Below, one piece after another: positions 7,154 through 14,935 of a stretch of 64,000 nucleotides of DNA (position 1 is the first letter of the stretch; each line of letters begins with the position of its first letter). The notes beneath the pieces are model-generated. The model had not been told where the DNA came from and did no database searches. It was given only the letters and a program-made list of their open reading frames with translations. The translations under genes and the position numbers were made by a program. Source of the stretch: Streptomyces sp. NRRL S-455 (GTDB lineage: Bacteria; Actinomycetota; Actinomycetes; Streptomycetales; Streptomycetaceae); NCBI RefSeq assembly GCF_000717875.1, contig NZ_JOCT01000022.1:1-64000 (forward strand). The letters are read 5' to 3'.

Positions 7154-8006
7154 ACGCTCGGGCCAGTTCCCTGAGGCGTGGGGGGAGTTCCACGCCCGGG
7201 TCGGCGGGGCGGGCGGCCTGGATGCGGCCGGACTTGATGGTGCTGGACCAGTCGCCGAGCTGGGGACGGAAGCTTCCGTGGTCCTTGCTGCCGTAGTCGA
7301 GCATGCCGGGCTCCCAGGGGACACCGAGGTATTCGCAGACGCCGCGGGTGACCTGCTCAGGCTCGGTGGTGAGCTCCTCGTAGGTGATCACGTGGGGGGC
7401 GAGGTTCTGGCGGGCCTCCTCCAGCTTCTCGCTGTAGTCGAGGACCTCGGCGCGCACGGCCTCGTGATCCGGGTCGGTGCGCCGGGCGGTGAGGGACGTG
7501 ACGACCGCGCCGGGGTGGCGGAGCAGCAGGATGTAGCGGGCGTCCGGCCAACATCGCCGCAGGCGGGGCCAGATGAGCGTGTTCGGCGGGGTCTTGTCGA
7601 CGATGACGTCCTTGCCACTGCGGGTCAGTTCGAGGTGCAGCACCCGGTCCCACAGGACGTGTTCCAGCTCGTCCTTGTCGAGGTGGAGGGCGCGCATGGC
7701 GTCCGCGGTGAAGTCGCGGGAGAGATTGACGTGCACGGTGCGCAGGTGCATCTCGTGCGGGGCGCGGATGCGGCTGTGGCTGTTGAGCAGGACGCGCAGC
7801 AGCGTCGAACCGGAGCGCACCGACGACAGGACGAAGACCGGCGAGTCCACCAGCCGGGGGGCGAGCGGGGCGGTGTAGGCGTCGGCGGCCGGACGGGGGG
7901 CCGGGATGGCGTCGAGGTCCCAGCGCGGTGGACTGACCGCCTGCATCACCAGCCTTCCGCGACGCTTCAGGCCCTTGCCGATCGCAGCCATACGCGGGTC
8001 TCGCAC
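7137..8006 (-). CDS. Sulfotransferase family protein
   Basis: About 289 residues. The PAPS 5'-phosphosulfate-binding loop is VLSSVRSGSTLLRVLLNSHS near residue 60, and the 3'-phosphate-binding part is LLLRHPGAVVTSLTARR. It should transfer sulfate from PAPS to a hydroxyl or amine of an unknown acceptor, as with bacterial glycolipid or natural-product sulfotransferases. GTG 8006 (MTVRDPRMAAIG) is chosen because AAAGG lies 7-8 nt upstream; the frame is open to 8105 without a ribosome site. No PAPS-synthesis gene is nearby. Confidence 0.85.
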   Translation of the reverse strand: MRDPRMAAIGKGLKRRGRLVMQAVSPPRWDLDAIPAPRPAADAYTAPLAPRLVDSPVFVLSSVRSGSTLLRVLLNSHSRIRAPHEMHLRTVHVNLSRDFTADAMRALHLDKDELEHVLWDRVLHLELTRSGKDVIVDKTPPNTLIWPRLRRCWPDARYILLLRHPGAVVTSLTARRTDPDHEAVRAEVLDYSEKLEEARQNLAPHVITYEELTTEPEQVTRGVCEYLGVPWEPGMLDYGSKDHGSFRPQLGDWSSTIKSGRIQAARPADPGVELPPRLRELARAWGYSA

Positions 8007-8083
8007 GGTGACACCTTTCTTTCGCGCTGTGCGTTCCGCATCCCAGGGGGACCGGGCGAACTGAAGGTGTCGGGAAGGCGAAC

Positions 8084-8126
8084 CGGCCTGCTCGCGGGCG
8101 TCCACATACCGCCCGTGAGCAGGCCG
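8084..8126. terminator. Long hairpin terminator after the glycosidase operon
   Basis: Arms at 8084-8100 (CGGCCTGCTCGCGGGCG) and 8110-8126 pair over 17 positions with one mismatch around a 9-nt loop. It lies just beyond the GH29 stop and upstream of the sulfotransferase start, so it should end the GH4-GH38-GH29 transcript. Confidence 0.7.
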
Positions 8127-8149
8127 TTCTCCACTTTCCTAAACTTTCG

Positions 8150-9400
8150 TCAGAACCGGCCGGCTCCGCGGTACAGCTCCAGCTCCCCTTCCAGTTCGAC
8201 GGCCAGGACCGTGGCGTGCGGGTCGAGGTCCGTCGCCGCGGGGGGCTCGATCCAGAGGATGCCCGGCGTTTCGTGCAGGCCACCGGTGACGCGGTGGGCC
8301 AGTTCGGTTCCGCTGCCCAGGACCGAGACCCCGCGAACCTTGCTGAGCAGGCCGCGGACGTTGATCTCGGCGCGTGGGGCGTCGAAGAGGATCAGGTAGA
8401 GGGTGCGGCGGTCCTTGGAGAGGGTGCTCGGGCCGTAGTGGTGGCCGGGCGGGAGACCTCGTCCGGTGCCGTGGACCGCCTCTGCGTGCCGGGCGATCCA
8501 GTCGCCGAGCCCCTCCAGCCGCTCCGCCTGTTCGGCCGGGATCGTGCCGTCCTCGCGCGGGCCGACACTGAGGAGCAGATTGCCTCCGCCGCCGATCGTC
8601 TCGGTGAAGTAGCGGATGAGCTGGTCGACCGACTTGTGGTTGTGGTCGTGGTGCTGGTGGCCCCAGGAGTCGTTGATGGTGAGGCACAGCTCCCAGGGGC
8701 CCTCTGGCGGGATCACCGGGGCGCCCTGTTCCGGCGTCGCGTAGTCGCCCTCGGAGAGCATGCGGGCGTTGAAGACGACGTCGGGGACCTCGGACCGGAT
8801 CCTCGCGGCCAGCTCGGGGATCCGCCACTGCTCCTCGCTGCGGTCCCACTCGCCGTCGAACCACATCAGGTCCGGCTTGTAGCGCTGGGTCAGCTCGCGG
8901 ATCTGGCCGTCCCGGTAGGCGAGGAAGCGTTCCCAGGCGTCGAGGTCCTCGTCCTCGGCCGCGACCTCCGAGTAGCGGTTGTCCTCCAGCTCCGGCGGGC
9001 GGCCGGGCTTGCGGGTGGAGGCGTAGTCGGGGTGGCTCCAGTCCGAGTGGGAGTAGTAGAGGCCGACCTTGAGGCCCTGCTCGCGCAGGGCGTCGGCGTA
9101 GCCGGCGATCAGGTCACGGCCCACGTTCAGGTCTCCGTAGGCGGTGTCCCACAGGGCGACGCCGTCGTGGTGGCGGCTGGTCAGCACGGCGTACCGGGCG
9201 CCGGCCCGCGCGAAGAGCCTCGCCCAGTCGCGCGGGTCGTAGCGGGAGGCCGTGAAGCGGTCGAACTGGGACATGTACTGGTCGTAGGGGACGATGTCGT
9301 CGTAGAACGACCAGGACTCCTGCACGCCGTCGACGGCGTAGATGCCCCAGTGGACGAAGATTCCCAGCTTGGCGTCGGTGAACCAGGGTTGCATGGCCAT
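8150..9400 (-). CDS. Alpha-L-fucosidase family protein (GH29)
   Basis: A 416-residue GH29 catalytic domain: MQPWFTDAKLGIFVHWGIYA at the N-terminus, TSRHHDGVALWDTAYGDLN (His-rich subsite), then DLMWFDGEWD containing the catalytic Asp. No signal peptide, so it acts in the cytoplasm on imported oligosaccharides. A short beta-sandwich follows the barrel. It starts 3 nt after the GH38 stop, with AGGGG 7 nt upstream of ATG 9400, as the last gene of a GH4-GH38-GH29 operon. Fucose is the expected leaving sugar, but GH29 includes relatives with other specificities. Confidence 0.85.
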   Translation of the reverse strand: MAMQPWFTDAKLGIFVHWGIYAVDGVQESWSFYDDIVPYDQYMSQFDRFTASRYDPRDWARLFARAGARYAVLTSRHHDGVALWDTAYGDLNVGRDLIAGYADALREQGLKVGLYYSHSDWSHPDYASTRKPGRPPELEDNRYSEVAAEDEDLDAWERFLAYRDGQIRELTQRYKPDLMWFDGEWDRSEEQWRIPELAARIRSEVPDVVFNARMLSEGDYATPEQGAPVIPPEGPWELCLTINDSWGHQHHDHNHKSVDQLIRYFTETIGGGGNLLLSVGPREDGTIPAEQAERLEGLGDWIARHAEAVHGTGRGLPPGHHYGPSTLSKDRRTLYLILFDAPRAEINVRGLLSKVRGVSVLGSGTELAHRVTGGLHETPGILWIEPPAATDLDPHATVLAVELEGELELYRGAGRF

Positions 9401-9403
9401 GGG

Positions 9404-12400
9404 TCAGCCCCTGCGCAGCCGGAGCGTCAGGATCTGGAAGGGCCGCAGGGCGACGGAGACACCGCCGTCGGCGATGACCGCGTCCTCGAGCGGCCGCTCC
9501 AGCAGGTCGGTGATCTGCGCGCCCGCGAGCGGGAAGCCGGTGCGCAGGACGCCCTGGGCCCGGCCGCCGCGCGACTCGTAGAGCCGTACGACGACGTCGC
9601 CGGAGGCGTCGTCGGCGAGCTTGACCGCCTCGACCGTGACTCCCTCGCCCTCGACGGAGACGACGGGTGCGGGGGCACCCGCCGCCTCGGCCGTCCGCAG
9701 CGGGAGGTTGAGGGCGTAGCCCTCGGCGACGGCGTCGTCGAGCGTCGCGCCGGGCAGCAGGGCGTAGGTGAAGCGGTGGCGGCCCTGGTCGGCCTCGGGG
9801 TCCGGGATGCGCGGGGCGCGGACCAGGCTGAGGCGGACGGTGGTCGTGGTGCCGCCGTCCTCGCGGACCGTGCGGGAGACGTCGTGGCCGTACGTCGAGT
9901 CGTTGATGACCGCTACGCCGTAGCCGGGTTCGCCGATGTGCACCCAGCGGTGGCCGGAGACCTCGAAGCGGGCCGCCTCCCAGCTGGTGTTGGTGTGCGT
10001 GGGCCGCTGGATGTGGCCGAACTGGATCTCGGCGGAGGAGTGCGGGGCGCGGATGTCGACCGGGAAGGCCGCCTTGAGGATCTTCTCGGTCTCGTGCCAG
10101 TCGATGTCGGTCTCGATGTCGATACGGGGGCTGCCGGCCCGGACGGTGATCGTCTGGGTGATCTTCGAGGCCTTGCCGAAGTCCCGCTCGACACGGATCG
10201 CGCCGATGAGCGGGTGCTGCTCGACGACCGTGACGGACGAGGCGTCAAGGAGGTCCGTGTAGCGGTTCCTGTAGTGCTTGTCGATGTCCCAGGCGTCCCA
10301 GTAGTTGGGCAGGTCGGTGTGCAGGCGCAGGAGGTTGCCCGGCTCGGCCAGGACCTCGCGGCCGGCCCGCAGGTCGCGGACGGACGACAGGGTGCCGTCC
10401 TCGGCCACCTCGACGCGGACCAGCCCGTTGTCGAGGACGCGGCCGTTCACGGTCACGGGCTGCGGGGGCGTGGCGTCGGTGAGGGGCGCGGAGCCGCTCG
10501 CGGGCACCTCCACGTACACCGGTGCGCCGTCGGCGGTGCGGAGCACCTCGGCGCGGTCGAAGGGGCTGGTGTTGAAGACGCGGGGGCCGCCCGTGCCGAG
10601 CGCGGCCACCGCCTCGGCCGTCAGCGCCCGCAGTTCCTGGGCGACGCGCGCGTACTCGGCCTCGGCCTCGCGGTGCACCCAGGCGATGGAGGAACCGGGC
10701 AGGATGTCGTGGAACTGGTGCAGCAGCACCGTCTTCCAGAGCCGGTCCAGCTTCTCGTACGGGTAGGCATAGCCCGGGGCGTGCAGGGCGGCCGTGGTCG
10801 CCCACAGCTCCGCCTCGCGCAGGAGGTGCTCGGAGCGGCGGTTGCCCTGCTTGGTGCGGGCCTGGGAGGTGTAGGTGGCGCGGTGCAGTTCCAGGTAGAG
10901 CTCGCCGACCCAGACGGGCGCGTCCGGGTACTCCTCGCGGGCCTTGGCGAAGAACTCGTCGGGGTGCTCGACGACGACCTTCGCGGAGCCCTCCAAGTCC
11001 GCCAGCCGGCGGGCGCGTTCCATGATCTCGCGGGTGGGGCCGCCACCGCCGTCGCCCCAGCCGAAGGGCGCGAGGGAGCGGGAGGCGCCGCCCTTCTCCG
11101 CGTAGTTGCGGACCGCGCGGGACATCTCCTCGCCGCTGAAGCGGGCGTTGTAGGTGTCGACCGGCGGGAAGTGGGTGAAGATGCGGGTGCCGTCGATGCC
11201 CTCCCACCAGAAGGTGTGGTGCGGGAACCTGTTGGTCTGGTTCCAGGAGATCTTCTGGGTGAGGAACCACTCGTTGCCGGCGAGCTTGGCGATCTGCGGA
11301 TAGGCCGCGTTGTAGCCGAAGGAGTCCGGCAGCCAGACGCCCTTGGTCTCGATGCCGAAGTGCTCGATGAAGAACCGCTTGCCGTGGATGAACTGGCGGG
11401 CGACGGCCTCGCCGCCGGGCAGGTTGCCGTCGGACTCCACCCACATGCCGCCGACCGGCGCCCACTGGCCGTTCTTCACGGCCTCCTGGATGCGGGACCA
11501 GACCTTGGGGTAGTTGTCGCGCACCCACTCGTACTGCTGGGCCTGGGAGCAGGCGAAGATGAAGTCGTCGTACTCGTCGGCCAGGGACGTGACGTTGGAG
11601 AACGTACGGGACGTCTTGCGCTTGGTCTCGCGGATCGGCCAGAGCCAGGCGGAGTCGATGTGGGCGTGGCCGACGCCGGAGACGGTGTGCGCGCTGGCGT
11701 GGGCGGGCTTGGACAGCACCGGCTTCAGCGCTTGGCGCACCGAGGGGGCGGAGCCGGAGACGTCGTCCAGGTCCAGCAGGTCCATCGCCCGGTCGAGCGC
11801 GTGCGCGATCTCGTGCCGGCGCGGGTCGTGCTCGCCGAGCTCCAGCATCAGCTCGCGCAGCACCTGGACGTCTAGGTCGAGGTGCCAGACCTCCTCGTCC
11901 AGGATGGCGATGTCGGCGGCGCGGAAGGTGTAGAGGGGCTTGTCGCCCGCGGTCAGCTTGTCGCCGAGGGGCGTGGGCTTCGAGAAGTTGTCGGCGAGGA
12001 TGTCCGGGTTGGAGGCGGCCTCGACCAGGTACTCGACCGTCTCGCCGCCCGTCGCCGGGTTGGCGATCGCCACGTACTGGTTGAGGGGGTTGACGGCCTT
12101 CAGCGGGGTGCCGTCGAGGAGGTGGACCAGCGCCTCGGCCTGGTTGCCGGGCCAGTCGCCCGTGAAGCCGAGGTCGATCACAGCCTCGACGCGGCGACCC
12201 GCCCATTCCTCGGGCACCCGGCCGCGCATGCGGAACCAGGTGGTGCCCCAGGGCGGGCCCCACGGGGTGCCCATCGCGAAGGGCTGGTACGAGGCGGCGG
12301 CGGCCTCCTCGAACGGGACCGGCTCCCCCGGGGCCTGCCAGGCCTCCACCTCGAAGGGAACGGTGGCCGCGTAGATCGCGGTCTTGATGCGCTGGTCGTG

Positions 12401-12445
12401 GAGGCGCTGCACGCGCTCTTCGATCCGGCGGCTTTCGTCGTGCAT
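9404..12445 (-). CDS. Alpha-mannosidase (GH38)
   Basis: A 1013-residue GH38 enzyme. After an ancillary N-terminal domain come the zinc motif GVGHAHIDSAWLWPIRETK, the catalytic nucleophile in GVWLPDSFGYNAAYPQIAK (Asp of LPDSFGY), and HQFHDILPGSSIAW, a second metal-binding region. A long beta-sandwich C-terminal half completes the family length. No export signal, so it trims alpha-mannosides after import. It follows the GH4 gene by 56 bp, and that gap holds a LacI-type palindrome. ATG 12445 has GGAG 8 nt upstream. Confidence 0.93.
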   Translation of the reverse strand: MHDESRRIEERVQRLHDQRIKTAIYAATVPFEVEAWQAPGEPVPFEEAAAASYQPFAMGTPWGPPWGTTWFRMRGRVPEEWAGRRVEAVIDLGFTGDWPGNQAEALVHLLDGTPLKAVNPLNQYVAIANPATGGETVEYLVEAASNPDILADNFSKPTPLGDKLTAGDKPLYTFRAADIAILDEEVWHLDLDVQVLRELMLELGEHDPRRHEIAHALDRAMDLLDLDDVSGSAPSVRQALKPVLSKPAHASAHTVSGVGHAHIDSAWLWPIRETKRKTSRTFSNVTSLADEYDDFIFACSQAQQYEWVRDNYPKVWSRIQEAVKNGQWAPVGGMWVESDGNLPGGEAVARQFIHGKRFFIEHFGIETKGVWLPDSFGYNAAYPQIAKLAGNEWFLTQKISWNQTNRFPHHTFWWEGIDGTRIFTHFPPVDTYNARFSGEEMSRAVRNYAEKGGASRSLAPFGWGDGGGGPTREIMERARRLADLEGSAKVVVEHPDEFFAKAREEYPDAPVWVGELYLELHRATYTSQARTKQGNRRSEHLLREAELWATTAALHAPGYAYPYEKLDRLWKTVLLHQFHDILPGSSIAWVHREAEAEYARVAQELRALTAEAVAALGTGGPRVFNTSPFDRAEVLRTADGAPVYVEVPASGSAPLTDATPPQPVTVNGRVLDNGLVRVEVAEDGTLSSVRDLRAGREVLAEPGNLLRLHTDLPNYWDAWDIDKHYRNRYTDLLDASSVTVVEQHPLIGAIRVERDFGKASKITQTITVRAGSPRIDIETDIDWHETEKILKAAFPVDIRAPHSSAEIQFGHIQRPTHTNTSWEAARFEVSGHRWVHIGEPGYGVAVINDSTYGHDVSRTVREDGGTTTTVRLSLVRAPRIPDPEADQGRHRFTYALLPGATLDDAVAEGYALNLPLRTAEAAGAPAPVVSVEGEGVTVEAVKLADDASGDVVVRLYESRGGRAQGVLRTGFPLAGAQITDLLERPLEDAVIADGGVSVALRPFQILTLRLRRG

Positions 12446-12478
12446 GGGAGTGTCTCCAGGAAGCGGGAAGAGCAGGCG

Positions 12479-12492
12479 GGAAAGCGCTTACC
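12479..12492. promoter_or_regulatory. LacI-type operator candidate before the GH38 gene
   Basis: On the minus strand the sequence reads GGTAAGCGCTTTCC, a 14-bp near-perfect palindrome centred on AAGCGCTT, the shape bound by LacI/GalR-family regulators. It lies 34 bp upstream of the GH38 start. The adjoining GAGCAGTGCTC (12494-12504) is a second small palindrome overlapping the GH4 stop. Confidence 0.5.
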
Positions 12493-12501
12493 GAGCAGTG
12501 C

Positions 12502-13839
12502 TCACCTAAGGTACGCGAGCCCGGGATGGACCTCGATGTAGCCCTCGACGAGCCGGCGGGCCACGTTGACGGAGTCGACGAGTGGGTGCAGGGCGAAGGC
12601 CTTGACGGCGGTGGCGCGGGAGCCGGAGTCGGTGGCGGCCAGCACCTCGCGCTCGACGGCCTTGACCGCGCAGACCAGTCCGGTGGCGTGGCCGGGCAGC
12701 GGGTCGACGGTGACGGGATGGGCACCGTTGGCGTCGACGAGGCACGGCACCTCGATGACCGCGTCCGTGTCCAGGACCGACAGGGTGCGCTGGTTGCGGA
12801 CGTTGAGGATCAGGGTGGTGCGCTCGTCCCGGGCGATCGCCCGCATCAGCGCCAGGGCGACCTTCTCGTAGCCGCCGGACAGGTCGTCCTCGTCGCGTTC
12901 ACCGGCGCCCGCTGTCTCACGGTTCTCGGCCATGTAGGTGGCCTCGCGCTCGGCCCGGGTCCGGTCCCACACCGCGAGGGCGGGGGCGTCCGGGTTCTTC
13001 ATCTCGGCGTAGAAGCGGGCCTGCTGGTCGTGCAGGAAGGCGCCGCGGGTCTTCTCGGCCTGCTGGTAGGCGCGGACGGCTTCCCGGTTGAAGTAGTAGT
13101 AGTGCAGGTACTCGTTCGGGATCGCCCCCAGGGACCGCAGCCAGTCGGCGCCGAAGAGCTTGCCCTCCTCGAAGGAGCCGAGCAGGTCGGGGTCGGCGAG
13201 CAGGCGCGGGAGCTCGTCCCGGCCGGCGACGCGCAGGCCGCGCACCCAGCCGAGGTGGTTGAGCCCGACGTAGTCGATCCACGCCTCCTTCGGGTTCGCG
13301 CCGAGCACCCGGGCGATGCGGCGGCCGAGGCCGACCGGGGAGTCACAGATGCCGATGACGCGGTCGCCGAGGTGACGGGACATCGCCTCGGTGACCAGTC
13401 CGGCCGGGTTGGTGAAGTTGATGACCCAGGCGTCGGGCGCGAGCCGGGCCACCCGCCGGGCGATGTCGACGGCGACCGGGACGGTGCGCAGGCCGTAGGC
13501 GATACCGCCGGCGCCGACCGTCTCCTGGCCCAGTACGCCCTCGGCCAGGGCCACCCGCTCGTCGTTCGCACGGCCCTCCAGGCCGCCGACGCGAATGGCG
13601 GAGAACACGAAGTCGGCGCCGCGCAGCGCCTCGTCGAGGTCGGTGGTGGCGGTGACCTCGGGCGCGTCGGGGACACCGGCCGCCTGCTCGGCGAGGACAC
13701 GTGTCACCGCCGACAGCCGTCCGGCGTCCAGATCGTGCAGGACGACGTGCGTCACCCGGCCCTCGGCGTGGTCCCGAAGGAGCGCCCCGTACACCAGCGG
13801 CACGCGGAAGCCTCCGCCGCCGAGAATCGTCAGCTTCAC
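12502..13839 (-). CDS. NAD-dependent GH4 glycosidase (6-phospho-beta-glucosidase-like)
   Basis: A 445-residue GH4 enzyme, which cleaves by NAD-mediated oxidation at C3 with Mn2+ rather than by ordinary hydrolysis. The start MKLTILGGGGFRVPLVYGAL holds the NAD motif; the metal/catalytic motif is GICDSPVGLGRR (CDSP) and the second ligand is in VGLNHLGWVRG. The C-terminal NVRNQRTLSVLDTDAVIEVP is typical of the CelF branch. GTG 13839 has GGAGG 6 nt upstream; the open frame extends further back without support. Family members act on 6-phospho-beta-glucosides or on unphosphorylated alpha-sugars, and CDSP differs from the usual CNVP of phospho-beta-glucosidases. Confidence 0.85.
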   Translation of the reverse strand: MKLTILGGGGFRVPLVYGALLRDHAEGRVTHVVLHDLDAGRLSAVTRVLAEQAAGVPDAPEVTATTDLDEALRGADFVFSAIRVGGLEGRANDERVALAEGVLGQETVGAGGIAYGLRTVPVAVDIARRVARLAPDAWVINFTNPAGLVTEAMSRHLGDRVIGICDSPVGLGRRIARVLGANPKEAWIDYVGLNHLGWVRGLRVAGRDELPRLLADPDLLGSFEEGKLFGADWLRSLGAIPNEYLHYYYFNREAVRAYQQAEKTRGAFLHDQQARFYAEMKNPDAPALAVWDRTRAEREATYMAENRETAGAGERDEDDLSGGYEKVALALMRAIARDERTTLILNVRNQRTLSVLDTDAVIEVPCLVDANGAHPVTVDPLPGHATGLVCAVKAVEREVLAATDSGSRATAVKAFALHPLVDSVNVARRLVEGYIEVHPGLAYLR

Positions 13840-13863
13840 CGGGTTCCTCCGATTCGGTGGGCC

Positions 13864-13951
13864 GCGCGTGGCACGTGGCGAGAGCCAGGCACGCGCCACC
13901 TGCTTGAACTCCCTGCACCGCCCCGGACCGGTTCCGACCCGGTCGGTGCAG
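13864..13951 (-). promoter_or_regulatory. Structured leader between DeoR and GH4 genes (two inverted repeats)
   Basis: Two hairpins lie in the 181-bp gap. CTGCACCG (13913-13920) pairs with CGGTGCAG (13944-13951) around a GC-rich core, suitable as a DeoR-gene terminator. GCGCGTG (13864-13870) pairs with CACGCGC (13890-13896) close to the GH4 start and could structure the GH4 leader or be an operator. No clear promoter was found. Confidence 0.45.
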
Positions 13952-14020
13952 GACCTTGCTGTTCGCCGGGCGGCGGGGCGGCCTGAGCCAGGACTCCCCA
14001 CGCCACGGCCGGGCGAGGGT

Positions 14021-14806
14021 TCACGTCTGCACCCTTCCCGCCACGACGACCTCGACGCCCGCCTCCTGCAAGGAGGCGCGCGTCACCGTGTCGACCGGCT
14101 CGTTCGTCACCACCACGTCCAGCTCCTCGGGGCCGCAGACCTTCGCCATCCCGTGCCCCGGGAACTTCGCCGCGTCGGCGAGCAGGACGACCTTGTCGCC
14201 CGCCTTGATCATGGCCCGCTTCACCGGCACCTCCACGACCGTCGTGTCCATGACGTGCCCGCCGGGCCGCACCCCACTGGTACCGAGGAAGAGCCAGTCG
14301 GCGTGCAGCTGGCGCAGGTTGTCCTCGGTGAGGAAACCGACCAGGGACCGGTACTCACGCCGGACCATGCCGCCGAGCAGGACCAGCTCGATGCCCTCGT
14401 CGTCGGCGAGTTCCTCGTAGACCACCAGGTTGCTGGTGATCACGGTGAGTCGGCGGCCGTGCAGCTGCCGGGCCAGGCGGTAGGCGGTCGTCCCGATGTC
14501 CAGCAGCACCGACTGCCCGTCGCTGATCATCGCCGCGGCGCGCTCCGCTATGGCGTCCTTGTCCGCCACGCGCACTTCGGCGACCTCGGCGAAGGGCTGG
14601 TCGCCCTCCTCGACGACGGCGCCGCCGTGCACACGCGTGAGCAGTCCGTCTTCTTCCAGTTTGACCAGGTCACGCCTGATGGTGGCGGGGCTCACGCCCA
14701 GCTGCCCCGAGAGATCGGTCACGGCCGCGGGCCCGCCGGCGCGCAGGGCCCGCAGGATGAGTTGGTGTCGTCGTTCTGCCAGCACGACGTGAACAGTACT
14801 CGTCAT
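14021..14806 (-). CDS. DeoR-family transcriptional regulator
   Basis: About 261 residues. The N-terminal winged helix contains LGVSPATIRRDLVKLEEDG followed by LLTRVHGGAV, the DeoR signature. The C-terminal sugar-phosphate sensor domain has ILLDIGTT-like sequence (here VLLDIGTTAYRLA), VITSNLVVYEEL and VLLADAAKFPGHG. Such regulators sense a phosphorylated sugar, which the divergent PfkB kinase could produce. ATG 14806 is used, though TTG 14812 or the GTG shortly after are possible. It probably represses the divergent kinase/transport genes and perhaps the glycosidases behind it. Confidence 0.88.
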   Translation of the reverse strand: MTSTVHVVLAERRHQLILRALRAGGPAAVTDLSGQLGVSPATIRRDLVKLEEDGLLTRVHGGAVVEEGDQPFAEVAEVRVADKDAIAERAAAMISDGQSVLLDIGTTAYRLARQLHGRRLTVITSNLVVYEELADDEGIELVLLGGMVRREYRSLVGFLTEDNLRQLHADWLFLGTSGVRPGGHVMDTTVVEVPVKRAMIKAGDKVVLLADAAKFPGHGMAKVCGPEELDVVVTNEPVDTVTRASLQEAGVEVVVAGRVQT

Positions 14807-14841
14807 CCTCAATCATTTCCATGCTCAGTTCTGCTCGGGTA

Positions 14842-14870
14842 TTGACCAATCCCTTCGATCGGCGCACGAT
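14842..14870 (+). promoter_or_regulatory. Promoter of the kinase/transport operon
   Basis: TTGACC (14842-14847), 17-nt spacer, CACGAT (14865-14870), in the intergenic region between the DeoR and PfkB genes and about 65 bp upstream of the kinase start. This is a good actinobacterial housekeeping-type promoter. A DeoR site is expected here, but I could not identify one confidently. Confidence 0.55.
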
Positions 14871-14935
14871 TCCGGTCACCGAAATGAAGAGTTTTGACGA
14901 TCTCCCGTCGAAGCCTCGAGCGAGAGGACACATCC

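Noticed and set aside
8216..11875. 1219-codon open frame on the plus strand opposite GH29/GH38
   Set aside because: It mirrors the GC-rich third positions of the GH38 and GH29 genes, is dominated by Val, Gly, Asp and Leu repeats and has no domain; an antisense shadow.
12512..12525. Iron-box (DmdR-like) sequence TTAGGTGAGC near the GH4 end
   Set aside because: Only half of the palindromic iron box is present and it lies in the end of the GH4 coding sequence.
10245..12725. 826-codon minus-strand frame in a second phase of GH38
   Set aside because: It overlaps GH38 in the same direction but a different phase and is Arg/Pro-rich; not a protein.
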